Assembly: GCA_016932015.1 (NCBI GenBank)
Contig: JAFGDQ010000001.1
Location: 37,753 to 101,752 of the forward strand
Source: Spirochaetota bacterium
GTDB lineage: Bacteria > Spirochaetota > UBA4802 > JAFGDQ01
DNA length: 64,000 nt
Reading direction: 5' to 3'
Shown here: positions 55,759 through 64,000 of the stretch, one piece after another
Layout: each line of letters opens with the position of its first letter
Numbering within the stretch: position 1 is the first letter of the stretch
The notes under the pieces: model-generated
The model's input: only the letters and a program-made list of their open reading frames with translations
Database searches by the model: none
Told to the model about the DNA's origin: nothing
Made by a program: the position numbers and the translations under genes

Positions 55759-56138
55759 AATACCTGTCAGGAGGGGAACAAGCAGCTGCGCAGGTCTGCT
55801 TTTGCAGACAGTGAGGAAAGTCCGAACACCGCAGGGCATGATGCCGGGTAATACCCGGGCGCCGCGAGGCGATGGAAAGTGCAACAGAAAATATACCGCT
55901 TAAGTTCTGCTTGTCAGAGCGAAAGCAAGGGTGAAATGGCGAGGTAAGAGCTCACCGCGTAAACGGCAACGTTTGCGGCAATGTAAACCCCATCAGGTGC
56001 AAGATCAAATATACAGCCGCCCGAGAGCTGCCCGCTTGAGGCTGTGGGTAGATCGCAAAGATATGCATGGCAACATGTATGCAAGATGAATAGCTGCATA
56101 AACAGAATTCGGCTTACGCTCCCCTCCTGACAGGTATT
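55759..56138 (+). ncRNA. rnpB: RNase P RNA, bacterial type A
   Basis: The conserved P4/J3-4 core GAGGAAAGTCCG (about 55810-55825) and the 3' core ACAGAATTCGGCTTA (about 56102-56116) are present, with the GGTGAAATGG and GTAAACCCCATC family segments between. The ends pair as an 18-bp helix (AATACCTGTCAGGAGGGG with CCCCTCCTGACAGGTATT), longer than the usual P1; exact mature ends are therefore approximate. It cleaves 5' leaders from pre-tRNAs. Confidence 0.95.
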
Positions 56139-56220
56139 AAAATAAAGCTCCATGCAGCAGAGCTGCTGGAAATGCCCTGCAATAAATTGTGGGAATGACG
56201 ATGATGTACAGGAGATTAAA

Positions 56221-57171
56221 TTATCTTACAAGAAACCCCTGTATAGTGCATCTCTGCACAAATTCATCCTCTATTGCCTGCAGCACAGTTCCCTTATGAT
56301 TGGCCCACATGGGAGCAACCAAAGCCTTAATATTTACATCACCTATAAGTCTGTGTATCAGAATATCAGGCCTGAGCCTTTCAAGGAAATCACATACAAT
56401 AGAAATGTACTCCCTGAATTCCATGACAGGAACTTTTCCTTCGTTGTAATACTTTTCAAGAATAGTATCTTTTATAACATGAAGATGATGTATCTTGACT
56501 CCGGTTACAGGAAGGGAAGAAATTTCCTCAGCAGTATCCATCATATCGCGCCATGATTCTCCCGGAATTCCGAGTATGACATGGACACAGACGGAAATAT
56601 TTTTTTCTGCGGCTCTTAAAATTGCGTCTCTTGTATCCTTATAAGTATGGCCTCGGTTCAGAAAATCAAGGCTTCGCTCGTGTATTGACTGCATCCCGAT
56701 TTCAAGATGCAGTTCAAAATTTTCCCTGTTAAAGCTGCTGATCAGATTTACTACATCTTCAGGCAGGCAGTCAGGCCTGGTAGCGATCATCAGCCCTGTA
56801 ATATCCTGTTCAGAAACGGCTGTGCTGTACAGTTCTTCAAGAACATTCGTTTCTGCATAGGTATTTGTAAAAGCCTGAAAATAGGCAATATACTTCGTTT
56901 CGGCATCAGACCTTCTGAAACTGTTTCTGGCATTCCGCATCTGTTCTTTTATGTCTGAGGAAATAAACACGGTGGGGGAAGCTGAACCTTCCGAGCAGAA
57001 TATACAGCCTTTGCTGCTTATACTTCCATCTCTGTTCGGGCAGGTAAATCCCGCATCAACAGGCAGTTTCAGTACTCTGCATCCGTATTTACTCCATAAA
57101 TAATCGCCGAAAAAATAATACGGCTTTTCCGGGTTCCATTTATAAAGTTTTTTCTTTTGTCCTGACTGCAA
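56221..57171 (-). CDS. TIGR01212-family radical SAM protein (YhcC-like)
   Basis: A 316-residue radical SAM enzyme of Elp3-like type. VDAGFTCPNRDG followed by KGCIFCSEGSASP gives a cluster with a long first gap (C, eleven residues, C, two residues, C), which is the mark of TIGR01212. VLEELYSTAVSEQDITGL and RPDCLPEDV complete the core. The reaction is unknown. It starts at a TTG at 57171 and overlaps the amidase gene by 32 bp, so the pair is co-transcribed. Confidence 0.88.
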   Translation of the reverse strand: MQSGQKKKLYKWNPEKPYYFFGDYLWSKYGCRVLKLPVDAGFTCPNRDGSISSKGCIFCSEGSASPTVFISSDIKEQMRNARNSFRRSDAETKYIAYFQAFTNTYAETNVLEELYSTAVSEQDITGLMIATRPDCLPEDVVNLISSFNRENFELHLEIGMQSIHERSLDFLNRGHTYKDTRDAILRAAEKNISVCVHVILGIPGESWRDMMDTAEEISSLPVTGVKIHHLHVIKDTILEKYYNEGKVPVMEFREYISIVCDFLERLRPDILIHRLIGDVNIKALVAPMWANHKGTVLQAIEDEFVQRCTIQGFLVR

Positions 57172-58969
57172 AGTATGAATTCTTTAAATATTGCTGATTC
57201 TGATATTTTCGCGGATCCAGCAGAACTTGCGACGTTCTTTTAACGCTGACCACCTTCATTTCGCTGTTTAATTTTATAAGATAAATACCTTCTTTAAAGT
57301 CAACTTTAATTCTTTTCCACTTCCAGTACCTGATCGTTCTTTTCTGTTCTTTTGAGTATTTTTTAGCTAATACTTTTTCCCATACGCGCGGATTTTCAAA
57401 TGAAGCCATCAATCTGGAAAGGGTACCCGGATCAGGCTGAAGCGCGTCCATTACAGACTGCTCAAGTGAGCGGTTTTCTTCAATTGCGAGTATTACAGGC
57501 CTGGTTAGCTGAGATCTTTCAGGTCTATCAGGAATCCTTATCCTGGACACTTCATTGTCAGTCTTTTTTTCAAATTTTGTTTTAAAATATTTATAAGCAG
57601 TTCCGGCAAACCTTGCTTTGACCGACGAATACACGGGCTCATCATCAACATAGCGTATAGCTTTCCCGATGTATTTTTTTGCTATACTGTATCTGTTTCT
57701 TTTAAGATATTTTATGCCTGCATAGTAATTTTTTTCAGCATCAATAATTTTTCTTTTTATTTCGGTAAAATGACTTATTAATTCCGCATGTGATTTTTTG
57801 TATTTGCTCTCAATAAATCCGATAGTCCTGACAGCCTTATCAGGATTATCATTCTGCAGATAGTAAATTGCGATTCTGGATAATTTTATAAGGTCCATAC
57901 TATCGGAAGCATCTCCGGTTCGGCGCGGCCAGAAACCGGATATGTCGACCCGGAATTTTTCTTCAAAAGTTTCCAGTAAAGCTTTATACTGAGCCTGTAC
58001 AATTATCTCCTGATATTCGGGATCCATAACCAGTTTTTCCTCATCAGGACTGGAGATAAACCCGTTCTCGAATATTACTGAAACAGGAAAATCTACAAAA
58101 TAACTGAACCGGTCATCTGCAACTGCACCGTAGTCCCAGTTGTTAAGATTTACTCCGTTTGCTCCCAGTATCTCTTTAGTCCTGTTTGCGATTCTTTTTG
58201 AAAACCCCGATGCATCATATTTATTATATAAAGTTAAAAATCCCTTATAAACGCCGTCTACATATTTCAGGTATCTGTTTCCGATATCATCAACTGTTAC
58301 GTGAATACCTGAAAGATTGACAATACCGTCAGCTTTTTTAATGCCGGCAATATTATTCAGATGTTCACTTATAATAATAAAAGCATTTTCCTGCATTGCA
58401 AATTTAACAGTTTCTGAAAATGGTATATTTCTGTATTCACCGCTTTCATCTCTGAGTACCCGCGAATAATCTTCAGTTGACTTAACATCAATAAATTTAT
58501 TCCGCTTGAGGAGCCTGTATAATTTCCGGGAGAACTGAATAGAATAATACTCCTCCGGCAATCCTCTGTAGCTTATTCTTCCGGTAACTTCCCCCTCCCA
58601 TTTTCCGTTTTCAAGCCTTCCGTGGGCCGGGTCAAAAAATATTATTATTTTCTGCCCTCTTTTTAATCTGGAATATAAATTTACATATACATCATCTATA
58701 TACTTTAACAGATTTATAATTTTTTTCAAATCTTCTATATTTTTTTCATTATCAAGAATCAGCTTGATAGTATTACTTTGTTCTTTATACTCATAGTCAG
58801 GGCTTTTCCCGGATAATACATTCTCCTCTGCAAATAAATTATCATCAGTATTTAAACAGCACGAGAGGGGGAGAGGAAGGTTTACGGCTGAAAATGCAAT
58901 TATTATCAATAAAAAAACAATTGCTTTTAATTTTACGTTTCTGTTATTATAGTAATCGATTCCAGGCAT
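57140..58969 (-). CDS. Exported N-acetylmuramoyl-L-alanine amidase (Amidase_3) with C-terminal extension
   Basis: A 609-residue protein. A hydrophobic N-terminal segment (~12-35) exports or anchors it. Residues ~105-345 match zinc amidase AmiC type: DPAHG with His116, LPEEYYSIQF with Glu139/140, ISEHLNN with His203, and VIFENGFISSPDE with catalytic Glu301. These cleave the bond between MurNAc and L-Ala in peptidoglycan. An insertion near 215-240 and about 260 further helical residues with no recognised motif follow; the end is basic. It shares an operon with a TIGR01212 radical SAM gene. The zinc ligands and glutamate look intact. Confidence 0.82.
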   Translation of the reverse strand: MPGIDYYNNRNVKLKAIVFLLIIIAFSAVNLPLPLSCCLNTDDNLFAEENVLSGKSPDYEYKEQSNTIKLILDNEKNIEDLKKIINLLKYIDDVYVNLYSRLKRGQKIIIFFDPAHGRLENGKWEGEVTGRISYRGLPEEYYSIQFSRKLYRLLKRNKFIDVKSTEDYSRVLRDESGEYRNIPFSETVKFAMQENAFIIISEHLNNIAGIKKADGIVNLSGIHVTVDDIGNRYLKYVDGVYKGFLTLYNKYDASGFSKRIANRTKEILGANGVNLNNWDYGAVADDRFSYFVDFPVSVIFENGFISSPDEEKLVMDPEYQEIIVQAQYKALLETFEEKFRVDISGFWPRRTGDASDSMDLIKLSRIAIYYLQNDNPDKAVRTIGFIESKYKKSHAELISHFTEIKRKIIDAEKNYYAGIKYLKRNRYSIAKKYIGKAIRYVDDEPVYSSVKARFAGTAYKYFKTKFEKKTDNEVSRIRIPDRPERSQLTRPVILAIEENRSLEQSVMDALQPDPGTLSRLMASFENPRVWEKVLAKKYSKEQKRTIRYWKWKRIKVDFKEGIYLIKLNSEMKVVSVKRTSQVLLDPRKYQNQQYLKNSYFAVRTKEKTL

Positions 58970-59280
58970 AATTCAGGGTATATTTATTGTAAAAACAAAA
59001 TTGTATGTCTTTAAACTTTAATAACAATTTTAAGTATTTATAATAATATCGATACTTTTATAGAAAAAGATTGCATTTTTATCATAAAAGGATACAAAAG
59101 TATTTACTTATTTAATGTTTTTGTAATTATAGTATTTTTCCCGAAATACAGATTTTAATAGCAGAACAAGTTATTGCTTATCGTTTTCCACTGTATTTTT
59201 CCAAGAAATAAAGGCAAAAACCGCTTTATTAACTACAAAAATATTTTTTGGACTTTACATCACGCATTTGTGAGAGAGCC
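58970..59280. other. Intergenic region between amidase and PilZ genes
   Basis: This is 311 bp of very AT-rich sequence between divergent genes. Promoters for both must lie here, but several weak candidates overlap and none stands out. No RNA motif or small gene is seen. Confidence 0.45.
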
Positions 59281-59850
59281 ATGAAAGATAATATAAAATA
59301 TAAAAATCTATCAAAAAATATAAAAGCAGAAGTCGAAAAATATTATAATTACCGGAAGAAAAGCGACGATAATCTCAGGATTGAAGATGCGATGTACAGC
59401 TGGTTCAATGAGAATTTCGATGAATGGATACAGGAACATTATACTGATATAAACGGAAATAAAAGAAAGCATTACAGACTTGATATAGAAATCCCTGTAA
59501 GAATTATTGATACAATTATTGAATCTTCAAAAGATGAACAAAGTGCACTGGATATAGCCGGTACAATAATGAATATCAGCAAGGGTGGCTTGTATTTCAG
59601 ATCAAAAAATTTCATAGAAATTTCAAGTATTATAAAAGTTAAAATAGATTTCTCGGCAATTGACAATAATTTAAAAGAAGTCGAAGCTCTTGCCATGGTA
59701 CTGCGATCCGATAAAATTAAAAAGAATGAATACGGCATAGGGCTGATGTTCAGCAGTATTTATGATGAGCATAAAGAAAATCTTGATATGTTTCTTTTCC
59801 GCAATATTGCACATCATATTCACTTATCAGGACACAAGATTATTGAGTAA
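59281..59850 (+). CDS. PilZ-domain protein (c-di-GMP receptor)
   Basis: The start is the ATG at 59281, with GAGAG just upstream; an earlier in-frame TTG at 59248 has none. The 189-residue protein has a helical N-terminal region of about 65 residues, then a PilZ domain. This begins RKHYRLD (matching RxxxR) and continues to NISKGGLYF (matching [DN]xSxxG), which together bind cyclic di-GMP. The strand block ends in NEYGIGLMFSS. It probably links c-di-GMP to motility or envelope behaviour. It is monocistronic. Confidence 0.85.
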   Translation: MKDNIKYKNLSKNIKAEVEKYYNYRKKSDDNLRIEDAMYSWFNENFDEWIQEHYTDINGNKRKHYRLDIEIPVRIIDTIIESSKDEQSALDIAGTIMNISKGGLYFRSKNFIEISSIIKVKIDFSAIDNNLKEVEALAMVLRSDKIKKNEYGIGLMFSSIYDEHKENLDMFLFRNIAHHIHLSGHKIIE

Positions 59851-60042
59851 AACCTGTTGTTATTTTATGAATCCTCTTTATTTGATAATAACATCAATAT
59901 TCTTGATTTTTATATGCTCAATGTATTAAAATTCATTACGCATTTTTTAAATTATTATAACAGCAAAATATGCGGACTATTGATGCGGTAGCGTCAAAAA
60001 AATCCCATAAAAATATATTATTAACAGGCATACTAAAAAAGA

Positions 60043-61104
60043 ATGGCAAAGAAAGACAAAAATGCGTCAGAAAAAAACAGGCTAAAAACCCGGAAATCTT
60101 TGCCCGGCGATGACGCGATTGAAGACGAAGCGGAACTCGACAGCGAAGATGCATATGACGAACCTGATGAAGATCTGGACTTTGAAAGCGACTTTGATGA
60201 AGATAGCGACGATCCGGATGAAAGCGATACTGACGGGCAGAAGAAAAAACAATATAAAAAAAGCAAAGCCACTTTCCGAGATTCCTCCATATCTTGGTAT
60301 CTTGAACAGATAAACAAGATCCCGCTTTTAAGCAGGGAGGATGAAAACAGGCTTGCCAGAGCAACCAAAGCAGGGGATGAAAAAGCAAAAGAAGAACTGA
60401 TTAAAGCCAACCTGAGATTTGTTGTTACTATTGCGAAAAAATATCAGACCAGCGGAATATCCCTTCTTGACCTTATTAATGAAGGTAACATGGGCCTGAT
60501 TAAAGCAGCAGAAAAATTTGACCCTGACAGAGGCTACCATTTCATTTCATACGCAATATGGTGGATCAGGCAGGCAATTATACTTGCGATATCCCAGAAA
60601 ACATCATTGATTCGTCTTCCGGTAAACAGAACAGTAGATATTCAGAAAATAGAGAAAGTACACAGAAAACTCGAAAACGAACTGGGAAGAGAACCGACTG
60701 CAACGGAAATTTCAGCTGAACTCGACATGGATGATGATGAGGTGAATTATCTCCGCAGCATAAGCCAGGAATATGTTTCCCTTGACTCATCTCTGGGAGA
60801 CTCTGATGAAATGTCCGTATTGTCAACAATGGAAGACTATGGCACTGAATCTCCGGACAAAAAAGTTCTTGATGAATCACTGAGAGACGCTCTTAACTCG
60901 GTTCTTGATACATTGACTGAATCTGAAAGGGATATTCTGAAGATGCGCTTCGGGCTCAACGGGAAAAAACCGATGTCGCTTCAGCAGATTGGTGATAAGT
61001 TTAATCTTTCGAAAGAAAGAATCAGACAGATTGAAAAAAAGGCTATTCGCCGTCTGCGGCATCCTTCCAGAATTCAGCAGTTAAAAACTTTCTTTGGAAG
61101 ATAG
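60043..61104 (+). CDS. RNA polymerase sigma-70 factor, RpoD/RpoS type
   Basis: A 353-residue sigma factor. An unusual acidic, disordered N-terminus (residues ~20-75, mostly Asp and Glu) replaces region 1.1. Region 1.2 reads YLEQINKIPLLSREDE and region 2 has NLRFVVTIAKKY and YAIWWIRQAI, with regions 3 and 4 complete. The C-terminal helix-turn-helix is SLQQIGDKFNLSKERIRQIE. It recognises -35/-10 promoters. At 353 residues without the non-conserved insertion it fits a group 2 factor rather than the primary one. The next gene starts 3 bp after its stop. Confidence 0.93.
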   Translation: MAKKDKNASEKNRLKTRKSLPGDDAIEDEAELDSEDAYDEPDEDLDFESDFDEDSDDPDESDTDGQKKKQYKKSKATFRDSSISWYLEQINKIPLLSREDENRLARATKAGDEKAKEELIKANLRFVVTIAKKYQTSGISLLDLINEGNMGLIKAAEKFDPDRGYHFISYAIWWIRQAIILAISQKTSLIRLPVNRTVDIQKIEKVHRKLENELGREPTATEISAELDMDDDEVNYLRSISQEYVSLDSSLGDSDEMSVLSTMEDYGTESPDKKVLDESLRDALNSVLDTLTESERDILKMRFGLNGKKPMSLQQIGDKFNLSKERIRQIEKKAIRRLRHPSRIQQLKTFFGR

Positions 61105-61107
61105 TGC

Positions 61108-62217
61108 ATGCTTTACTTTTTGTCAGGAATAATAGCTGGTATATTAATAAGCCTTTCCCCGGTTTTTCTTCCGGATAATTCAATTGAGATACATCCAGAA
61201 TGGTATGCTCATACTGAATTTTCAGAACCTGAAATTTCCGCAGGCCCTGCAGCCAATATTCAGACTTCAGCAAACAAAACATTATCTGAAATTACTTTAC
61301 AGCCTGTCATAAGCCTCTCCGCTATTCATGTTCTTAACGGGAACGGCAGACTGTTAAAAAGCGTCAGGATTAAGGACAAACTGATTTCCGTAAGCGGGAA
61401 CGGTGAATATTATATTCAATATGAAAAAATGGGATCCAGTATAGAACTCAAGAACACAAACGGCGACAGATTCTGGTGCATGAAATCGAGAGAATATCCG
61501 TATATTTCCTATAACGGGAAAATTATTCTTTTAATGAACGGAGACCACAGTAAAATCAGGATTGTTGACCGGAACGGGAATCAGACAGGGGCAGGGGAAA
61601 TTCACGGCAGACTATGTACTGATATCTCTTTCTCTGATACATCGGATTTTTCAGCTGTCTGTTTTCTTGGGGGGAATTATTATCTGCTGAATGAAAAGGG
61701 AGAGATAATTGACAAAGGCCTCAACAGGAATCAGATTAACAAAGGGATCACAATCAGTTCAAACGGCATTTACTATGCTGTTCATTACGGAAACGCGGAT
61801 GAGGATTTTGTAAAAATAGCCGATCTCCTGAATAAAAAGTCTCATATATTAAAGTTAAATAAGCCCCATCCGGTTAAGGCAGCCATGCATGTAACTAATA
61901 ACGGCAGTGTAACTGTATTCGACCATGACAGATTAATAATAGCACATGGTGATGAAATAAAAAGAATCATCGGCATTCCGCCGAAAAGACCGGGGCTTTC
62001 ATCGATTGATTTTAATTCGGGTATTTATTCGGCAGGTTACACTGGCAGTGACGACAGAGTGCATTTTTTCATCTTTCAGGAAAACAGTTCAATTCTGCTG
62101 CATAAAATAATGACAGAAGAAAGCTACATTAATGTGGATGTACGCGATAATTCTATTTTTTTAACAGGATCTCACAATCTATACTGCTATAGTCTCCGCA
62201 TTCCAGATAATCAATAA
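61108..62217 (+). CDS. Membrane-anchored protein with propeller-like repeats
   Basis: A 369-residue protein with an N-terminal membrane segment (~3-20). The remainder is beta-rich, with repeated strand units such as ISVSGNGEYYIQYE, ITISSNGIYYAVHYG and VTNNGSVTVFDHD, which suggest a WD40/PQQ-like propeller outside the cytoplasm. It begins 3 bp after the sigma-factor stop and is very likely co-transcribed. No enzyme motif is seen. Its end overlaps the convergent GT2 gene by 65 bp. Confidence 0.72.
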   Translation: MLYFLSGIIAGILISLSPVFLPDNSIEIHPEWYAHTEFSEPEISAGPAANIQTSANKTLSEITLQPVISLSAIHVLNGNGRLLKSVRIKDKLISVSGNGEYYIQYEKMGSSIELKNTNGDRFWCMKSREYPYISYNGKIILLMNGDHSKIRIVDRNGNQTGAGEIHGRLCTDISFSDTSDFSAVCFLGGNYYLLNEKGEIIDKGLNRNQINKGITISSNGIYYAVHYGNADEDFVKIADLLNKKSHILKLNKPHPVKAAMHVTNNGSVTVFDHDRLIIAHGDEIKRIIGIPPKRPGLSSIDFNSGIYSAGYTGSDDRVHFFIFQENSSILLHKIMTEESYINVDVRDNSIFLTGSHNLYCYSLRIPDNQ

Positions 62218-63025
62218 GCTCTTCAATATAATGTGCGAATTCAGACTTTTCTCTTTTTAAAGCACCGTTCAGTAAAATTTCACATTTACTCAGAGCAGTT
62301 TCCTTTGCCTTTTTAAGATAACGCGGTTTATCATGCAGCATTCCTGATCTCAGTAATTTGATAATTGAATATACCCTGAATCTGTCCATTCCCCAGTAAG
62401 TTCGTGAAAGCTGTGACTCATGACCCCCGGTTTTTCTAATCAGGTTCTCTCTTATCAAACCGGCTCTTTCATTACCGGTAATTCTCAGCCACAAATCATA
62501 GTCCTCGCAGACAGGAAGGTTTTCATCGAACAAACCGTATTCCTCAAAAAGACTTTTATGCAGAACAACTGACGACGGACTGATCATGCACATATTAAGC
62601 GATCTCATAAATAATCTTCCGCATTTTTTAGCATGCTTATTCATGGAATTAACTCTGCGCCCGTTTCTTATCCATATTTCCTCTGTCTGATGAATTTTAA
62701 CATGAGGGTTTTCTTTTATAAACTGATACTGTTTCCGGAGTTTACCGGCAAGCCAGATATCATCCGAATCCAGAAATGCAATATACGGGGAGGACGATTT
62801 CTTAATCCCTGCATTTCTTGCACTGCTTACTCCGGAATTTGACTGTTTCAAATACAGCAGCGAAGAACCAAACATTTCTTCTATATCAGAAGTATTATCA
62901 GTAGAACCGTCATCAACAACTATGAGCTCAAAATCCCTGAAGGCCTGATCAAGTACAGATTGAATGGAATCCTTGACACTCTTGTATCTGTTATAGGTTG
63001 GTATAATAACACTAAAAAATGGCAT
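62153..63025 (-). CDS. Family 2 glycosyltransferase
   Basis: A 290-residue GT-A enzyme. It begins FFSVIIPTYNRYKSV, with DQAFRDFELIVVDDGSTDN for nucleotide binding, ARNAGIKKS and FLDSDDIW (the DXD metal site), and a helical C-terminal half. It lacks membrane segments. It adds a sugar to an unknown acceptor, perhaps an envelope glycan or protein. It converges with the propeller gene and overlaps it by 65 bp, so one or both C-termini are unusual. Confidence 0.88.
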   Translation of the reverse strand: MPFFSVIIPTYNRYKSVKDSIQSVLDQAFRDFELIVVDDGSTDNTSDIEEMFGSSLLYLKQSNSGVSSARNAGIKKSSSPYIAFLDSDDIWLAGKLRKQYQFIKENPHVKIHQTEEIWIRNGRRVNSMNKHAKKCGRLFMRSLNMCMISPSSVVLHKSLFEEYGLFDENLPVCEDYDLWLRITGNERAGLIRENLIRKTGGHESQLSRTYWGMDRFRVYSIIKLLRSGMLHDKPRYLKKAKETALSKCEILLNGALKREKSEFAHYIEELIDYLECGDYSSIDCEILLKK

Positions 63026-63095
63026 TGGAATATTTTAAACTTTGTCCAGAAAAATATTCAGCTAAAATCACATTAAAAATAAAACTGAAGCATAA

Positions 63096-63794
63096 TTACC
63101 TGTTCTCTTTTTCATCTTTCCCTTTAAATAAAAATTTAACAGGATGCTTTTTCAGCTCTTTTGATATCTCATTCAGAATCAATGCAGTCTGCCTGAAAGA
63201 CTGGAGTGTAGTCCCAAGATCCTTCTGTGAATCCCTGAGGATTTCATGTATAGCCGTAGCACTTGAAGAAAGATTCGCAATAAGAAGCCTGATATTGTTT
63301 TTGCTTTCCAGAGACATTCCTCTGAGGACATCAACTGTTCCCGATAAATTAGCGAGCAGTTTATGAGCCTCATTTAAAAGAGATTCCAGATTAACGTAAT
63401 CAACGCCTTCTATTACGGAATCATCTGTTATAAGTTCCCCTTTTTTACCGGGATTCCGGATCTCAATTACCGGCTCTCCGATAATATTCTGATTCTGAAT
63501 AATTGCTGAACAATCCTCATATATGTCAATATCCCTTCTAAGTCTCATTACCGCAAGGAAATGAAGTGCCGGTTTATATACAGGCCGAATTTCAATTACC
63601 CTGCCTATTGTATAGCCTTTAACCTTAACCTGTGTCCCGTTTTTTATTGAATTAATATTGTCGACTTTTAAATAAACATCAATCGTTGTACTTGCTATGG
63701 AGTATCCTAATTTTAGCAGAACAAATAGTAATATTACTATTACAGGTATCAAAATAAATATAATAACCCTGATTTCGTTCCTGTTGAATTTCAT
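63096..63794 (-). CDS. MlaD/MCE-family protein
   Basis: A 232-residue protein with a single N-terminal membrane segment (~9-30) and an MCE domain (~36-115) that reads IDVYLKVDNINSIKNGTQVKVKGY then IGRVIEI. The tail is helical. MCE proteins form periplasmic rings that move phospholipids between inner and outer membranes with an ABC transporter, here not in the window. It supports a diderm envelope. Confidence 0.86.
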   Translation of the reverse strand: MKFNRNEIRVIIFILIPVIVILLFVLLKLGYSIASTTIDVYLKVDNINSIKNGTQVKVKGYTIGRVIEIRPVYKPALHFLAVMRLRRDIDIYEDCSAIIQNQNIIGEPVIEIRNPGKKGELITDDSVIEGVDYVNLESLLNEAHKLLANLSGTVDVLRGMSLESKNNIRLLIANLSSSATAIHEILRDSQKDLGTTLQSFRQTALILNEISKELKKHPVKFLFKGKDEKENR

Positions 63795-64000
63795 ATTTTT
63801 AATTTATATTCAGTAATTATTCAGCTATAGCATAGCGGTTTTTACATAAAAAATTCCAAATAGCTGAACAGTTACTATATTAATGATATAATAATAAATT
63901 CTTTACATATTAAATAAATTCCAGCTGTACAGGCGCAGATTTGAAATAAATTTTAATAATTTAACCCTGTTTCACATTATAGAACAAATCAAAGACAATA
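63795..64000. other. AT-rich end of window
   Basis: No open frame, RNA motif or clear hairpin is seen in the last 206 bp. It may be the promoter region of the MlaD-like gene and of a gene beyond the window. Confidence 0.4.

Noticed and set aside
56139..56220. Palindromic CAGCAGAGCTGCTG stretch after RNase P RNA as a terminator
   Set aside because: Short imperfect pairing, no U-tract; too weak to call.

Overview
This is an AT-rich, gene-dense bacterial chromosome segment that looks like ordinary vertically inherited sequence. I see no transposase, integrase, phage gene or CRISPR array. The best guess for the organism is a diderm member of the Spirochaetota, or a close relative. This is inferred from a GreA carrying a very long N-terminal extension (a form I associate with spirochaetes), relaxed lipoboxes, a chemotaxis receptor, a type A RNase P RNA, RNF genes and an MCE/MlaD protein. 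No single gene proves the assignment.

Layout. 1-8.8 kb: the 3' part of greA, tRNA-Leu, apbE with a HAD phosphatase, pyrD, hisC, a lipoprotein and a NamZ-type exo-muramidase lipoprotein. 8.9-14.1 kb: the hrcA-grpE-dnaK-dnaJ heat-shock operon with a perfect CIRCE operator. 15-24.3 kb: a fused radical-SAM/DUF2344 protein, inositol-phosphate synthase, a YIP1 protein, then glpD, an alkylglycerone-phosphate-synthase-like oxidase and a GNAT. 24.4-24.6 kb: tRNA-Lys and tRNA-Glu. 24.8 kb: an exported MsrA-MsrB fusion. 25.9-32.0 kb: a tight five-gene operon of a lysine 2,3-aminomutase-like enzyme, a tandem ATP-grasp ligase, a GNAT-deacetylase fusion, a GNAT and a small membrane protein. 32.2-36.9 kb: an RNF operon (rnfCDGEA, without rnfB) led by a small cysteine-rich protein. 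37.3-42.3 kb: a B12-binding radical SAM protein and hemC-cobA/hemD-hemB. 42.5-49.3 kb: a chemotaxis receptor, envelope proteins, transaldolase, pgi and two unknown genes. 49.3-55 kb: an Ogg2-type glycosylase, mpl, a glycosyltransferase, a site-2 protease and a degenerate ADP-ribosylglycohydrolase. 55-64 kb: rsmD, RNase P RNA, a TIGR01212 radical SAM protein, a cell-wall amidase, PilZ, a sigma-70 factor with a propeller-like partner, a GT2 enzyme and an MlaD-like protein.

The strongest candidate for an undescribed system is the 25.9-32.0 kb operon. It combines an enzyme expected to make beta-lysine, a ligase with two amide-forming ATP-grasp units, two acetyltransferase domains, an acetylpolyamine-amidohydrolase-like deacetylase and a small membrane protein. 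This is the parts list for making, acetylating and de-acetylating a small beta-amino-acid conjugate, possibly an osmolyte, storage compound or signal. The product is not known from sequence.

Other themes. ApbE can flavinylate RnfG and RnfD, both of which keep their FMN-attachment motifs. NamZ, Mpl and the amidase together suggest peptidoglycan turnover and recycling. GlpD plus the AGPS-like enzyme suggests ether-lipid synthesis. Several genes appear to start at TTG behind a clear Shine-Dalgarno sequence, and several intergenic hairpins have no U-tract.
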